Shown: positions 53,886-63,194 of the stretch, piece by piece | How the letters are laid out: each line of letters begins with the position of its first letter | Position numbering within the stretch: position 1 is the stretch's first letter | NCBI RefSeq assembly: GCF_035621475.1 | Contig: NZ_CP141799.1 | Coordinates: 1,538,501-1,602,500, forward strand | Source of the DNA: Pseudomonas paeninsulae | Lineage (GTDB): Bacteria; Pseudomonadota; Gammaproteobacteria; Pseudomonadales; Pseudomonadaceae | DNA length: 64,000 nucleotides | Direction of reading: 5' to 3' | Notes under the pieces: generated by a model | What the model saw: only the letters and a program-made list of their open reading frames with translations | Told to the model about the DNA's origin: nothing | Databases searched by the model: none | Translations under genes and position numbers: made by a program

Positions 53886-55037
53886 ATGTTGCGCACCCGC
53901 ATGCTGGTGATTCTGGGTTTGGCCGCCGTCCAGATGTCAGCGCTGGCTGCCGCGCCGGTCCGTGAATTTCCCAGCGAACAGGGCACCCTGCAGGTCAGCC
54001 AGCTGGTCGCGGGGCTGGAGCATCCCTGGAGCATGGCCTTTCTGCCTGAGCGACAAGGCCTGCTGGTCACCGAACGGCCTGGGCGTTTGCGCCTGGTTGA
54101 CCTGCAGGGTGGGCTGTCCGAGCCGATCGGAGGGGTGCCAGCGGTCTATGCCAGAGGCCAGGGCGGCTTGCTCGATGTGGCGTTGTCGCCCGAGTTTGCC
54201 CAGGATCGTCTGGTTTATCTGTCCTATGCCGAGGCCGGCGACGGTGAGTACAGCGGTACCGCGGTCGGGCGCGCCAGGTTGTCGCTGGATAAGCGCAAGC
54301 TGGAAGGTTTCGAGGTGATCTTCCGGCAGCTGCCGAAGCTGTCCAGCGGCGCGCATTTTGGCTCGCGGTTGGTGTTCGACCGCGACGGTTATTTGTTTGT
54401 CGCCCTGGGCGAAAACAACCAGCGCTCGACCGCGCAGAACCTCGACAAGTTGCAAGGCAAGGTGGTGCGCCTGCACCCGGACGGCAAAGTACCGGCCGAC
54501 AACCCCTTTGTCGGCCAGCCAGGCGTTCGAGCGGAAATCTGGTCTTACGGCCATCGCAACCAGCAAGGGGCCGCACTCAATCCCCAGACCGGGCAGTTAT
54601 GGACCCACGAGCATGGCCCGCGCGGCGGTGATGAGATCAACATCCCGCAAGCCGGCAAGAACTACGGCTGGCCGCTCGCCACCCATGGGGTCAACTATTC
54701 GTTCCTGGCGATTCCGGAAGCCCAGGGCAAGGCGGTCGCCGGAACCGAACCGCCGCACTATGTCTGGGAAAAGTCGCCGGCAATCAGCGGCATGGCGTTT
54801 TATGACAGCGAGCGCTTTGCCGCCTGGCGGGGCAACCTGTTCATCGGTGCGTTGGCCGGGCAGGCGTTGATTCGCCTGGAGTTGCGCGGCGATCAGGTGG
54901 TGCACGAGGAGCGTCTGCTGGAGCAGCTCGATGCGCGCATCCGCGATGTGCGCCAGGGGCCGGATGGCTATCTCTATGTGCTGACCGACGCCCGCAGCGG
55001 AGAGTTGCTGCGCCTGGCCCTGCAGCCACAGGAGTAA
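53886..55037 (+). CDS. PQQ-dependent sugar dehydrogenase (aldose sugar dehydrogenase type)
   Basis: 383 aa with a signal peptide (MLRTRMLVILGLAAVQMSALA). Six-bladed propeller: LEHPWSMAFLPE, QGGLLDVALSPEF, HFGSRLVFDRDGYLFVALGE, HRNQQGAALNP, THEHGPRGGDEIN (PQQ/Ca site), KNYGWPL. Matches YliI/Asd proteins. It oxidises aldoses in the periplasm using PQQ; PQQ synthesis genes are not in this window. AAGGAGAG precedes the start. Confidence 0.9.
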   Translation: MLRTRMLVILGLAAVQMSALAAAPVREFPSEQGTLQVSQLVAGLEHPWSMAFLPERQGLLVTERPGRLRLVDLQGGLSEPIGGVPAVYARGQGGLLDVALSPEFAQDRLVYLSYAEAGDGEYSGTAVGRARLSLDKRKLEGFEVIFRQLPKLSSGAHFGSRLVFDRDGYLFVALGENNQRSTAQNLDKLQGKVVRLHPDGKVPADNPFVGQPGVRAEIWSYGHRNQQGAALNPQTGQLWTHEHGPRGGDEINIPQAGKNYGWPLATHGVNYSFLAIPEAQGKAVAGTEPPHYVWEKSPAISGMAFYDSERFAAWRGNLFIGALAGQALIRLELRGDQVVHEERLLEQLDARIRDVRQGPDGYLYVLTDARSGELLRLALQPQE

Positions 55038-55055
55038 GCGCCGGGCTGACGTCGC

Positions 55056-57296
55056 TCAGCGGGTCTTCTGGGCGTCGTTCTCGACGGTCTTGGCCGCCAA
55101 CAGCTTGGGTTTCAGCGGCCTGCTGGTCACGCTGAAATCGAGGATCTCGATGGCGCCTTTACCCTCGCCGAGCAGGTGGAAGGAGAACGCCTTGCGTGCG
55201 GCCAGGTTGTTGAAGCTGAAGCTGACCTCAATCGGTTGGTCCTGGGTCAGGCGCGGCAGTTCGGGGACCGACAAGGCCACGTCGCGCTCGAATTCCTTGG
55301 TTTTCAACTGCAGCGTGGCGCCTCCACTATCCATGCCCACGCCGCGCACTTTCAGGGTGACGGTGGTGCGCGTGCCGCGGGGCAGCTCTAGGTACTGGGC
55401 GCCGACCAGGCTGTCCGCCCAGTCGTCGCCGATTTTGCGTTTCAGCTTGATGGGTCTGCGGTTGGCGAACTGGTAGTGCAGTTGCGCCTGGCCGTTGCGC
55501 AGGGATTGGTCGAGCAGGGCGGCGCGCTGGCTGACCAGGCGCGCCTCGCGGCCGCTGATGCGGCCGAGGTAGGCCGCGCTATCGGCAATGAATCCGGTGC
55601 TGGCGTAGCGCCGGCAGACCTGCTGGAAGTCGCATTCGGTGAAGGTGCCCTGGCCGTCGTGCTGGCGCAGCATGCCGTTGGTGTAGGACAGCATGGCGCG
55701 CCCGCTGGCGTAGTCGCGCAGCAGCGAGCGGCCGGCGATATTTTCCGGTATCGGTAGGGCGAAATAGTCGAGCACTGAAGCCGTCAGGTCGACGTGGCCG
55801 TAGACGCCGCTCTTCAGCGCCGGCAGTTGTGCCTGTTCCGGCGCCAGCAGCAGGTTGAAGCCCCAGGCCGACGCCAGGCGTACGTTTTCCACGCCATGGG
55901 ATTCGTCGGAGGTGATCAGCACCAGCGTGTCCTTGAGCACGCCCTGTTTCTCCAGCCCGGTGAGGAAGTCCGCCACGGCGTCGTCCAGGTAGGCGACCAC
56001 CGCTTGCTTGGCGGTCGGGTAGCGGGCGAGGTAGTCCTGCGGCGCCGAGTAGGGTTGGTGGGTGCCGACGGTGAGCAGGGTGAGCATCCAGGGGTGTTTC
56101 TGCTGGCGCAGCTGCTTCACATAGTCCAGGGCGCCTTCGAAATAGGTCTTGTCGTCCACACCCCAGCCGAAGTCCAGGTAGGGCTTGTTCTTGAACCAGT
56201 CTCGCCCCAGGGTCTGGTCGAAGCCCATGCGCGGCATGATCTGATCCTTGGCCATGAAGCGTAGCCCGGCGCCTTGCAGGTAATGGGTGCTGAAACCGCG
56301 CTGGCGCAGCTGCGCCGGCAGGCACTGCTCGCTGCGCTTGGGGTTGCCGAGCAGTTCGAGGCCTTTCGGCGTGCCGGAGTCGAGCTTGCTGTAATCGCCG
56401 CAGAGCATGGCGTACAGGCCGCGAATGGTCTGGTGGCTGTGCAACACATAGTCCGGAGTAAGCATGCCGCGCTCGGCCCACTGACTGAGCCGCGGCATCA
56501 GCGCTTGCTGGTAGCTGCTGTGCAGGGCCTTGCGGCTGGCGTCGATATAGGCGCCCGGGATGCCTTCCAGGGTGATGATCAGCACATTGCGCGCCTGCCC
56601 TGGGTGGTCGAGCAGCGGTATGCCGGCGAGGTCGAGCTGGTTGAACGTGCGGATGTCCGGTGGGCTGGCGGGCTGGTCGCCGGCCAGCCAGTCCGCGAGG
56701 CGCAACTGGCCGGCGCTCAGGCTTTCCGCCAGCATCTTGTGCGGCAGGTTGAATTGCAGCCATTGGGCGGCTTCGCTGGGGCTGCGGTACTGGTAGATGG
56801 CATGCGTCAGCAGCAATGACAGCGGGGCCAGCAGCCAGACCAGGTTGAGGCGTTGCCGCGCCGGCGCGCTTGGCCGCCTGCTCAGCAGCAGGTGCAGGGC
56901 GATACCGAACGTCAGGGTCAGGGCTAACCAAGGGTGGCTGAGGCCCGCGCCCTGGGTCGAGTGGCGGACGAATTGGGCGTCGCCCAGGTAGTGCAGGTCC
57001 GCCGGCTCGGGCATGCGTCCGACTGCGCTGATCAGTTCAGCGTTGCTCAGACTGAAGATGCCCCAGGCCAGCAGCACCGGCAGGCGCAACAACCAACTGC
57101 GGCCATGCAGCAGGATCAGCAGCAGGCTGCCGACGGCCAGATCCGACAGATAACCGAACGGGTTCGACCAGCCCAGCCCGTAGCGGCTGGCCAGTGGGAT
57201 CACAATCAATACCAGGGCCAATGTCAGCGAGGCGCTGGCCGGGTGCTGCAGCCAATGGCTGAATGGGCGCACGGATACTCCAGAAGCAGTTGTCAC
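55056..57296 (-). CDS. LTA-synthase-family membrane sulfatase
   Basis: 746 aa. Five N-terminal helices (residues ~20-180) precede a periplasmic sulfatase-type domain: VLIITLEGIPGAYIDAS (metal site), HSHQTIRGLYAMLCGDYS (catalytic Thr), FGWGVDDKTYFEGALDY, HPWMLTLLTVGTHQPY, VLITSDESHGV and GVYGHVDLTASVLDYFALP. The last ~200 residues form an extra beta domain. It transfers or hydrolyses phosphoglycerol-type groups, probably on envelope glycans; exact substrate unknown. Confidence 0.9.
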   Translation of the reverse strand: MTTASGVSVRPFSHWLQHPASASLTLALVLIVIPLASRYGLGWSNPFGYLSDLAVGSLLLILLHGRSWLLRLPVLLAWGIFSLSNAELISAVGRMPEPADLHYLGDAQFVRHSTQGAGLSHPWLALTLTFGIALHLLLSRRPSAPARQRLNLVWLLAPLSLLLTHAIYQYRSPSEAAQWLQFNLPHKMLAESLSAGQLRLADWLAGDQPASPPDIRTFNQLDLAGIPLLDHPGQARNVLIITLEGIPGAYIDASRKALHSSYQQALMPRLSQWAERGMLTPDYVLHSHQTIRGLYAMLCGDYSKLDSGTPKGLELLGNPKRSEQCLPAQLRQRGFSTHYLQGAGLRFMAKDQIMPRMGFDQTLGRDWFKNKPYLDFGWGVDDKTYFEGALDYVKQLRQQKHPWMLTLLTVGTHQPYSAPQDYLARYPTAKQAVVAYLDDAVADFLTGLEKQGVLKDTLVLITSDESHGVENVRLASAWGFNLLLAPEQAQLPALKSGVYGHVDLTASVLDYFALPIPENIAGRSLLRDYASGRAMLSYTNGMLRQHDGQGTFTECDFQQVCRRYASTGFIADSAAYLGRISGREARLVSQRAALLDQSLRNGQAQLHYQFANRRPIKLKRKIGDDWADSLVGAQYLELPRGTRTTVTLKVRGVGMDSGGATLQLKTKEFERDVALSVPELPRLTQDQPIEVSFSFNNLAARKAFSFHLLGEGKGAIEILDFSVTSRPLKPKLLAAKTVENDAQKTR

Positions 57297-57474
57297 AACT
57301 GATCGACGGCAATGCCGAATTCACCGCGGAGCGCAGTTAGACATGATTCTGAAACATGCTTGTGCTAACCGCCAGTAGGGGCAGTTGAATACACTGAAAT
57401 AGAGGGGAGGGATGAAGCATTAGCCCAGCGCCTTGTCTGGGGGAGCAAAGCGCTGCGGGGCTAAGGGAACTCGG

Positions 57475-57663
57475 CTATTTCTTGCCGATGGTGATCTGCT
57501 TGGACGCGCCGTAGACCTGGCCACTGACGCCTTTGGCGATCTGCTGGATTTCACCGCCGGAGGTCAAGAAGGCGGCGATCTGCGCATCAATCGAGGCGCT
57601 GGTTTCAACGGCGGGAGCTGGTTTGGGCTTGCTGTTTGATGCTTTTACACGCATGGCGGCCAT
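57475..57663 (-). CDS. Small conserved protein of unknown function
   Basis: 62 aa (ATG 57663; a second start at 57654). Basic N-terminus (MRVKASNSKPKPAPA), then a compact part (DAQIAAFLTSGGEIQQIAKGVSGQVYG) ending KQITIGKK. The pattern recurs in Pseudomonas genomes as a short protein, possibly nucleic-acid or ribosome associated, but I have no named function. Confidence 0.65.
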   Translation of the reverse strand: MAAMRVKASNSKPKPAPAVETSASIDAQIAAFLTSGGEIQQIAKGVSGQVYGASKQITIGKK

Positions 57664-57986
57664 TAACCTATTAAAAAATTAATTTGGGCAGAGATTGTAC
57701 ATGAACGGCTTGACAAATGCTTGGTAAATAACGCTGGCAACTCAAATTGCGGCTAGGTCAGTGACTGGCCAAGGGTGTGGATAGCGCTGATGGCGCTGAG
57801 TAAGTCATTGTTTATCAAGTTTCTGTCAGAGGAATGCGCCGTCCAGCGGTTTGCTTAGCGGGTGGTCTCCACTGGTCGGTTCGGTTCTAGGTTCCCTGGC
57901 GAGGCCCTGCGCGTTCACGTGTTGGCGTCGAGAATCCAGGCCGCAACTCAGGTAGAATGTCCGGCTCGCAAAGAGGGTAGGGCACC
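57664..57986. other. Intergenic region without recognisable gene
   Basis: AT-rich at its left (TTAAAAAATTAATTTGGG), then an unremarkable stretch. It contains the RBS AGAGGGTAGGG for the S1-domain gene and probably the promoters of both divergent genes. Confidence 0.45.
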
Positions 57987-58829
57987 ATGGCTGTAATTGG
58001 ACGAATGAATAGTTTGCAGGTCGTGAAACACATCGACTTTGGTCTGTATCTGGATGGCGGTGCGGACGGCGAAATCTTGCTGCCCAAGCGCTATATCCCT
58101 AAAGACACGCCAAGTGAGGTGGAGGACTGGCTGAATGTATTCATTTACCTGGACAGCGATGACAAGTTAATTGCCACCACAGAAACACCGAAAGTGCAGG
58201 TCGGCCAATTTGCCAGCCTGAAAGTGGTGGATATCAACCGCGTCGGTTTATTCCTCGACTGGGGTTTGCCGAAAGATCTGCTGTTGCCCCACTCGGAAGA
58301 AAAGCGACCGCTGCAAGTCGGCGACTACTGCGTGGTCTACGTGTTTGTCGACAAGCGCAGCAAGCGCATCACCGCCACTGCGCGCCTGGATCGTTACCTG
58401 GACACCGTGCCGGCCACCTACACGACGGGTCAGGAAGTCGATCTGCTGGTGGTCGAGTCCACCGACATGGGCTTCAAGGCGATCATCAACGGCAAGCACT
58501 GGGGCCTGATCCACAAAAACGAACTGTTCAAGTTCGTGCGCAGCGGCATGCAGGAGAAGGGCTTCATCAAGGAAGTGCGCGCAGACGGCAAGATCAGCCT
58601 CAGTCTGCAAGCGATTGGACAGGAAGCGGCGAGCAGCCTGGGCGAGCAGATCCTGGCCAAGCTGCGCGAGCACGATGGCGTGCTGCCCCTCAATGACAAG
58701 AGTTCGCCAGAAGCCATCAGCGCCCTGTTTCGCGTCAGCAAAGGCAACTTCAAGAAGGCTATCGGCGGCTTGTACAAACAGGGTCGCATCGTGATTCACG
58801 ACGACCGCATTGAGTTGCCCGCCAAGTAA
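57987..58829 (+). CDS. CvfB-like S1 RNA-binding protein
   Basis: 280 aa. Three S1-type repeats in a row (GRMNSLQVVKHIDFGLYLDGG; LKVVDINRVGLFLDWGLPKDLLLP; VDLLVVESTDMGFKAIINGKHWGLIH) and a C-terminal winged helix (DGVLPLNDKSSPEAISALFRVSKG, NFKKAIGGLYKQGRI). This is the CvfB/YitL family, RNA-binding proteins linked to virulence and RNA metabolism in other bacteria. The stop is followed by GCCCCGCAGTTGCGGGGC (58838-58855), a likely terminator. Confidence 0.9.
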   Translation: MAVIGRMNSLQVVKHIDFGLYLDGGADGEILLPKRYIPKDTPSEVEDWLNVFIYLDSDDKLIATTETPKVQVGQFASLKVVDINRVGLFLDWGLPKDLLLPHSEEKRPLQVGDYCVVYVFVDKRSKRITATARLDRYLDTVPATYTTGQEVDLLVVESTDMGFKAIINGKHWGLIHKNELFKFVRSGMQEKGFIKEVRADGKISLSLQAIGQEAASSLGEQILAKLREHDGVLPLNDKSSPEAISALFRVSKGNFKKAIGGLYKQGRIVIHDDRIELPAK

Positions 58830-58972
58830 GGCGCCTGCCCCGCAGTTGCGGGGCGCTGGCTTGTGCTCTGACAGCGGACGCGAGAGAGTGGTCGAGGTGG
58901 GCGCCGGATGCCAGTTTTTTGAAAACCTGCTCGAGCGGCCTTAGACTCCATTGAATAATGCCCAGGCATTTT

Positions 58973-59048
58973 GCCGTTGTAGCTCAGTTGGTAGAGCACG
59001 TCATTCGTAATGATGGGGTCGGGGGTTCGATTCCTCTCAACGGCACCA
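58973..59048 (+). tRNA. tRNA-Thr (anticodon CGU)
   Basis: 76 nt including encoded CCA. Acceptor GCCGTTG pairs with CAACGGC; D arm AGCTCAGTTGGTAGAGC; anticodon loop TTCGTAA between CGTCA and TGATG; T arm GGGGTTCGATTCCTC. CGT in the loop reads ACG, so Thr. The following ~230 bp to 59270 have no gene and look unstructured. Confidence 0.95.
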
Positions 59049-59271
59049 ATAAAATCAAGTGCTTAGCTGGTATGTGTGGGGGTACATGGATGTCGTGTGC
59101 CCCCCGTTCATTGCCCGTTTCGATTTCACCGACGCTGGACATCTGAACCACCTTAGCCGCAGCGGCAAACACTGCCTCATGGGCAACCCTGAGAGTATGA
59201 CTTTCTTCTGTGTTCTGGCTTTCGGCATGGCGAGTCTCACTCTGAGTGAGACCTGAAAATCAGACCTTCAC

Positions 59272-59298
59272 GAAAAAGCCCCGCTGGGTGGCGGGGCT
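59272..59298 (-). terminator. Terminator for the minus-strand lipoprotein gene
   Basis: On the minus strand AGCCCCGC-CACCCA-GCGGGGCT then TTTTT, immediately after the stop at 59303. Confidence 0.88.
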
Positions 59299-59302
59299 CA
59301 CC

Positions 59303-59479
59303 TCAACGATGACCGCGTTTTTTGTGGTCGCGGTCATCACGATCATGATCGCGATCATGCCGCGAGTCTCTGTCGTTGTCCCTGGATCTGTCATGACCGC
59401 GATCATGGTCGTGATAGACGCAGCCAGCGGTTATGCCGATCAGGCCTGCAAGGGCCAAGGCGCACAGGTGCTTGAGCAT
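59303..59479 (-). CDS. His/Asp/Arg-rich micro-lipoprotein
   Basis: 58 aa; short enough to be missed by length filters. Signal MLKHLCALALAGLIGITAGC (lipobox ITAGC), then a low-complexity stretch of HDRDHD, DRDSRHDRDHDRDD type repeats and a basic tail. GGAGA lies six bases before ATG 59479, and a perfect terminator follows. The alternating His/Asp could bind divalent metals (inference). Confidence 0.75.
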   Translation of the reverse strand: MLKHLCALALAGLIGITAGCVYHDHDRGHDRSRDNDRDSRHDRDHDRDDRDHKKRGHR

Positions 59480-59590
59480 AAATGTCTCCGATCCTTTGGG
59501 TGAACTCAGTGCATCTGACCGCTATGGCGTGAAATGGTTGGATGGGTATGTGTAGAGGCGGGTGAGTAGGATTGCCTTGGCGGGATCTGA

Positions 59591-59776
59591 TTAATGATAG
59601 GCCTTTTCAGTCTGGGAAAAGTCATATGCCATGTCGACAGTACGTTCAGGGCGGTCGACAAAAAGAGCTGATCGAAAAATACTCGATATCGCCTCCCGCA
59701 GCCTGTGCTGGTATGCCTGAATATCTTGCGGGCCAGTAAATATGGGGGCTATTCCTCTCATCTTGCGCGACACCAC
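59591..59776 (-). CDS. Short ORF, possible gene remnant
   Basis: 61 codons from GTG 59776 (MVSRKMRGIAPIFTGPQDIQ, ending FSQTEKAYH). The frame is open further upstream (WLAHRFKHLPNSGQVV) without a start and overlaps a GCACCTGCCC hairpin at 59771-59794. It may be the tail of a lost larger gene near the tRNA. No family recognised. Confidence 0.3.
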   Translation of the reverse strand: MVSRKMRGIAPIFTGPQDIQAYQHRLREAISSIFRSALFVDRPERTVDMAYDFSQTEKAYH

Positions 59777-59868
59777 CTGCCCGCTATTGGGCAGGTGCTT
59801 GAACCTGTGAGCCAGCCAGCTGCCTCATTAGCTAGGCTTGCCCCGCTATTCGGGACGTAGAGGTGGTT

Positions 59869-60210
59869 ATGACGCGATTCACATGCACTGCCGTTATGCT
59901 GGGGCTGGTGCTGGCGGCTCAGGTTTGCGCCGAGCCGCAGGCTCCCCAGACGATTCGGGTGATCCCGAAAACCTATATCAGTCCAGGTGCCAGCGGCAGC
60001 ATTGGTGGCTCGCAATATTATGAGCAACACAACCTGTATGGCGGTCAACGCTTGCCGGGCGATGGTGTGCTCAGGCGTTATCAAAGCCAATACGGCAGTC
60101 AGTCCAGCGAAAGCCGTGGCGCTATTCGTCAGAGCATCGAGTATCCCGGCGGTTATGAGGTGCAGACCTTGCCCGGGCAGAGCAGCCAGCACTATCAGCG
60201 CAGTCGTTAG
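59869..60210 (+). CDS. Small exported protein of unknown function
   Basis: 113 aa. Signal peptide MTRFTCTAVMLGLVLAAQVCA, mature part rich in Gln, Ser, Gly and Tyr (YISPGASGSIGGSQYYEQH; RYQSQYGSQSSES) and probably disordered. ATG 59869 with AGAGG five bases upstream. Convergent with the ABA4-like gene, only three bases apart. Confidence 0.7.
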   Translation: MTRFTCTAVMLGLVLAAQVCAEPQAPQTIRVIPKTYISPGASGSIGGSQYYEQHNLYGGQRLPGDGVLRRYQSQYGSQSSESRGAIRQSIEYPGGYEVQTLPGQSSQHYQRSR

Positions 60211-60213
60211 CCG

Positions 60214-60642
60214 CTAGGCCAACCAGTAACGCAGCGCCAGAAATGCCAGCAGGCCCAGCGGGCCGAACATCAGGGTCAGCAGGTAGCAGGGCAACAGGGC
60301 CCAGTGGCTGATATCGGCAATGGCGCCTTCGCTGCGGATATACAAACCGACCATCAGATCGAACGCCAGGATATGCACCCAGGCGGCGAGCGCGGCTGTG
60401 GGTTGGCGCAGCAGTGCGAGTACCCCGCCGAGGCTGAAGAAACCTGGCCTGCCGCTGCCTGGCTCCGGTCGCTGGCGCATTGCCGCGAGCAATAGCCCGC
60501 TGTAGATCATCCCGAGCAGCACCACGACAACGCCCAGTACCACTTCGTCGGTGAGTTGCCAGAAAGGTAGGCAGACCAGCAGCAGCCAGCCGCCAAAGGC
60601 GATCAGCGTGGCCAGTTTGAACAAGGGCTTCAAGGGTGTCAT
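60214..60642 (-). CDS. ABA4-like (DUF4281) membrane protein
   Basis: 142 aa, four helices. The family signature is at the C-terminal half: WVHILAFDLMVGLYIRSEG and LPCYLLTLMFGPLGLLAFL. In plants ABA4 acts in neoxanthin synthesis; the bacterial role is unknown. Confidence 0.85.
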   Translation of the reverse strand: MTPLKPLFKLATLIAFGGWLLLVCLPFWQLTDEVVLGVVVVLLGMIYSGLLLAAMRQRPEPGSGRPGFFSLGGVLALLRQPTAALAAWVHILAFDLMVGLYIRSEGAIADISHWALLPCYLLTLMFGPLGLLAFLALRYWLA

Positions 60643-60762
60643 AAGTGCTGCTCGCGAACGGGAAGGGAATCAAATTAGCCGATGCGCGAGCGCGTTGCCG
60701 CTTCTAATCAATATCTGAATACCTCGGCATCAGCCGGCGATTCGCCGGCTGTGCTCGATATT

Positions 60763-61437
60763 TCAGTGCTTCTTGCCCCAGAGCTTTTCCAGCCGTGCAT
60801 CGCGGCCGCAGCCGTTGCGGTAGTAGGTGTAGCGCAGCGGGTTCCGTTGGTAGTAGTCCTGGTGGTAGTCCTCGGCCGGATAGAAGGTGGTCATCGGCAG
60901 TATTTCGGTAACGATCTCCTGCTTGAAGCGCCCGGAGGCTTGCAGCGCGGCTTTCGACGCTTGGGCCTGAGCCTGTTCCTCGGCGTTGGCAGAGAAGATC
61001 GCACTGCGGTACTGCGAGCCGTGATCGCAGAACTGGGCGTTGGCGGTGATGGGGTCGATGGTTGGCCAGTAAGCTTTCAGCAACTTGGCGTAGTTGGTTT
61101 TGCTGGCGTCATAGTGCACTTGCACGGCTTCGATATGGCCGGTGGTGCCGGCCGATACCTGTTCATAGCTGGGATTGTCGACGGTGCCGCCGATGTAGCC
61201 GGAGGTGGTGGACAGTACGCCGGGCACCTTGTCGAAGTCCGACTCGGTGCACCAGAAGCAGCCCCCGGCGAATACCGCCACGCCTGCATCCTGTGTGCTG
61301 GCGTCGTTCGGCATTGGTGTGGCGGCCTGGGTCGTTTCGGCCGAGGTCGGTCCGCAGGCGCTGAGTAGCCCAGCCAAGAGCAGCGCGGCAGCGCTCTGCG
61401 ACCCGCGGGAGAGCCAGAGTAGGGGCGTAGTGGTCAT
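60763..61437 (-). CDS. msrA: Exported peptide-methionine (S)-S-oxide reductase
   Basis: 224 aa. Lipoprotein-like signal (LLLAGLLSAC) and an MsrA domain with catalytic GGCFWCTESDFDK, SGYIGG, FCDHGSQYRSAIF and YHQDYYQRNPLRY. It reduces the S epimer of methionine sulfoxide in envelope proteins. The start at 61437 was chosen for its GAGGAG; msrB's TGA ends three bases before, so the two are an operon. Confidence 0.92.
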   Translation of the reverse strand: MTTTPLLWLSRGSQSAAALLLAGLLSACGPTSAETTQAATPMPNDASTQDAGVAVFAGGCFWCTESDFDKVPGVLSTTSGYIGGTVDNPSYEQVSAGTTGHIEAVQVHYDASKTNYAKLLKAYWPTIDPITANAQFCDHGSQYRSAIFSANAEEQAQAQASKAALQASGRFKQEIVTEILPMTTFYPAEDYHQDYYQRNPLRYTYYRNGCGRDARLEKLWGKKH

Positions 61438-61439
61438 GT

Positions 61440-61946
61440 TCAACTCCTCAGGGCGGGCAAGGCTTCACCCTGGGGGATGAAGCGTAACGCTACACCGTTG
61501 TTGCACCAGCGTTCGCCGCGAGGCTGCGGGCCGTCGTCGAACAGGTGGCCCTGGTGTCCCTCGCAGCGAGCGCAGTGGTATTCGGTGCGCGGGAAGATCA
61601 GTTTGAAGTCGCGCTTGAATTCGGTGTTACCGGCAATCGCCTGGGTAAAGCTGGGCCAGCCGGTGCCGCTTTCGAATTTGTGCTGACTGTCGAACAGCGG
61701 CAAGTAGCAGGCGGCGCAGATGTAGGTGCCCGCGCGCTTTTCCTGGTTGAACGGGCTACTGCCTGCCCGTTCGGTGTCCTCTTCGAAAAGGACCGCATAG
61801 GCCTCTGGCGACAACAGTTCGCGCCACTCGCTGTGCGCTTTGTCCAGCGGCACGACAGTCGCGGCCTGGCTGAACGGTGCATGGCTGGCGAGTAGCGGCA
61901 GGGTGGGCAACAAGGCCATGCCCTGAATGAATGAACGACGTTTCAT
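61440..61946 (-). CDS. msrB: Exported peptide-methionine (R)-S-oxide reductase
   Basis: 168 aa. Twin-arginine-type signal (MKRRSFIQGMALLPTLPLLAS). MsrB domain with CxxC zinc pairs (YICAACYLPLF; HCARCEGHQGHLF), SGTGWPSF and the catalytic Cys in RWCNNGVALRF. Reduces the R epimer. Ahead of msrA in the operon. Export of both suggests envelope protein repair independent of cytosolic enzymes. Confidence 0.92.
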   Translation of the reverse strand: MKRRSFIQGMALLPTLPLLASHAPFSQAATVVPLDKAHSEWRELLSPEAYAVLFEEDTERAGSSPFNQEKRAGTYICAACYLPLFDSQHKFESGTGWPSFTQAIAGNTEFKRDFKLIFPRTEYHCARCEGHQGHLFDDGPQPRGERWCNNGVALRFIPQGEALPALRS

Positions 61947-62150
61947 GGCTGTTCTCTGCGCGGTGATGTGTTCAATAGACTGGCTGAGGCTCGGCTTGTT
62001 ACAGCCGCAGGCCGATCTTTTGCGCGTGATTGGGCGCGTCATCCTCATGGCCGGGACGGGACGCAGCTACAGCGCTAGCGTACTTGCGAGAGCAAGTGTT
62101 TCGCCAGAGGCGCTGTGTCCGATGCAGGGCCTGTTCGTGCGGCCGGCTCG

Positions 62151-63194
62151 CTATTGTGCGGGCAGTTGCTCTGGGTTGTGCAGTGCGCCATCAATGATGG
62201 TGCGGTTGCGCCCGGCACTTTTGGCTTGATACAGACATTGATCGGCGCGTTCCAGCCAGGATTCCCAGTGCTCGTCGTCGCGCAGGATGGCGCCGCCGAT
62301 CGAGACGGTCACGGGGCCGCCCGGGCCTGGCAGGCTTTGTGCGATTTGCTGTTGCAGATGAGTCGACGCGGTTTTGAGGCCGCGTTCGTCGGTGTTGGGC
62401 AAGAGCAGCAGGAATTCTTCGCCGCCGAAGCGAAACAGGCGATCTTCCTGGCGTGAGCAGCACTTGATCAGGTCGACAAAGGCCACCAGCACCTGATCGC
62501 CAGCCTGGTGACCGAACCTGTCATTGATCTGTTTGAAGTGATCCAGGTCCATCACCAGTGCGCCATAGCTGTTGCCGTGCCGGCGATGGGTGGACACGGC
62601 GATCTTCAGTTCTTCATTCATCGCTCGGCGATTGCGCGCGCCGGTCAGCGGATCCTGGATCGCCAGGATCTGCAACTGGTCGCGCTGGCTGCGGGTCCGG
62701 TAGGCGAAGATGAAGGTCATGACGCTGGCCAACAGGCCGGTGACCAGGAACGACATCATCTGGTAGCTGCTCTCGAATATCGTGCCCGGTACCAGCAGTG
62801 CGTAGCCGACCAGGGTCGACAGCACCAATACGGTGGCCACCATGGCTTTCCCCGGGGAGACCATGAAGAAGTTGAACAGGATCAGTGGGTAGATCCAGAA
62901 CAGCCCGTTGACCCCCAAGTTGATGGCGATCAGCGTCGCACCCAGTGAGAAAATGATCGCCAGATAGATGCCGGGTTTGACCGTGTCGCCGGTGCGCCAG
63001 GCATAGAGCACGGCACAGACGGTGGAGAACACGATGGTGGTGTCGGCGGCGCTGACCAGGTAATTGCCTTCGGCCAGTCGATACACGGCGTAGGGCGAGA
63101 TGCCCATGATGCCGAACAGGCTCATCAGGGTAATGATGGACAACTGGAAGTCATTGCGCAGCCGCTTGAGCAGTTGCTGAGTCAGTCTGGCCAT
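62151..63194 (-). CDS. Membrane diguanylate cyclase (GGDEF)
   Basis: 347 aa. Six or so helices (residues ~20-170) form a membrane sensor without a recognisable ligand domain, then the GGDEF domain: DPLTGARNRRAM, DLDHFKQINDRFGHQAGDQVL, RFGGEEFLLLLP, TVSIGGA and ADQCLYQAKSAGRN. GGEEF is intact and an RxxD inhibitory site (RQED) lies five residues upstream, so it should make c-di-GMP with product feedback. Confidence 0.92.
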   Translation of the reverse strand: MARLTQQLLKRLRNDFQLSIITLMSLFGIMGISPYAVYRLAEGNYLVSAADTTIVFSTVCAVLYAWRTGDTVKPGIYLAIIFSLGATLIAINLGVNGLFWIYPLILFNFFMVSPGKAMVATVLVLSTLVGYALLVPGTIFESSYQMMSFLVTGLLASVMTFIFAYRTRSQRDQLQILAIQDPLTGARNRRAMNEELKIAVSTHRRHGNSYGALVMDLDHFKQINDRFGHQAGDQVLVAFVDLIKCCSRQEDRLFRFGGEEFLLLLPNTDERGLKTASTHLQQQIAQSLPGPGGPVTVSIGGAILRDDEHWESWLERADQCLYQAKSAGRNRTIIDGALHNPEQLPAQ

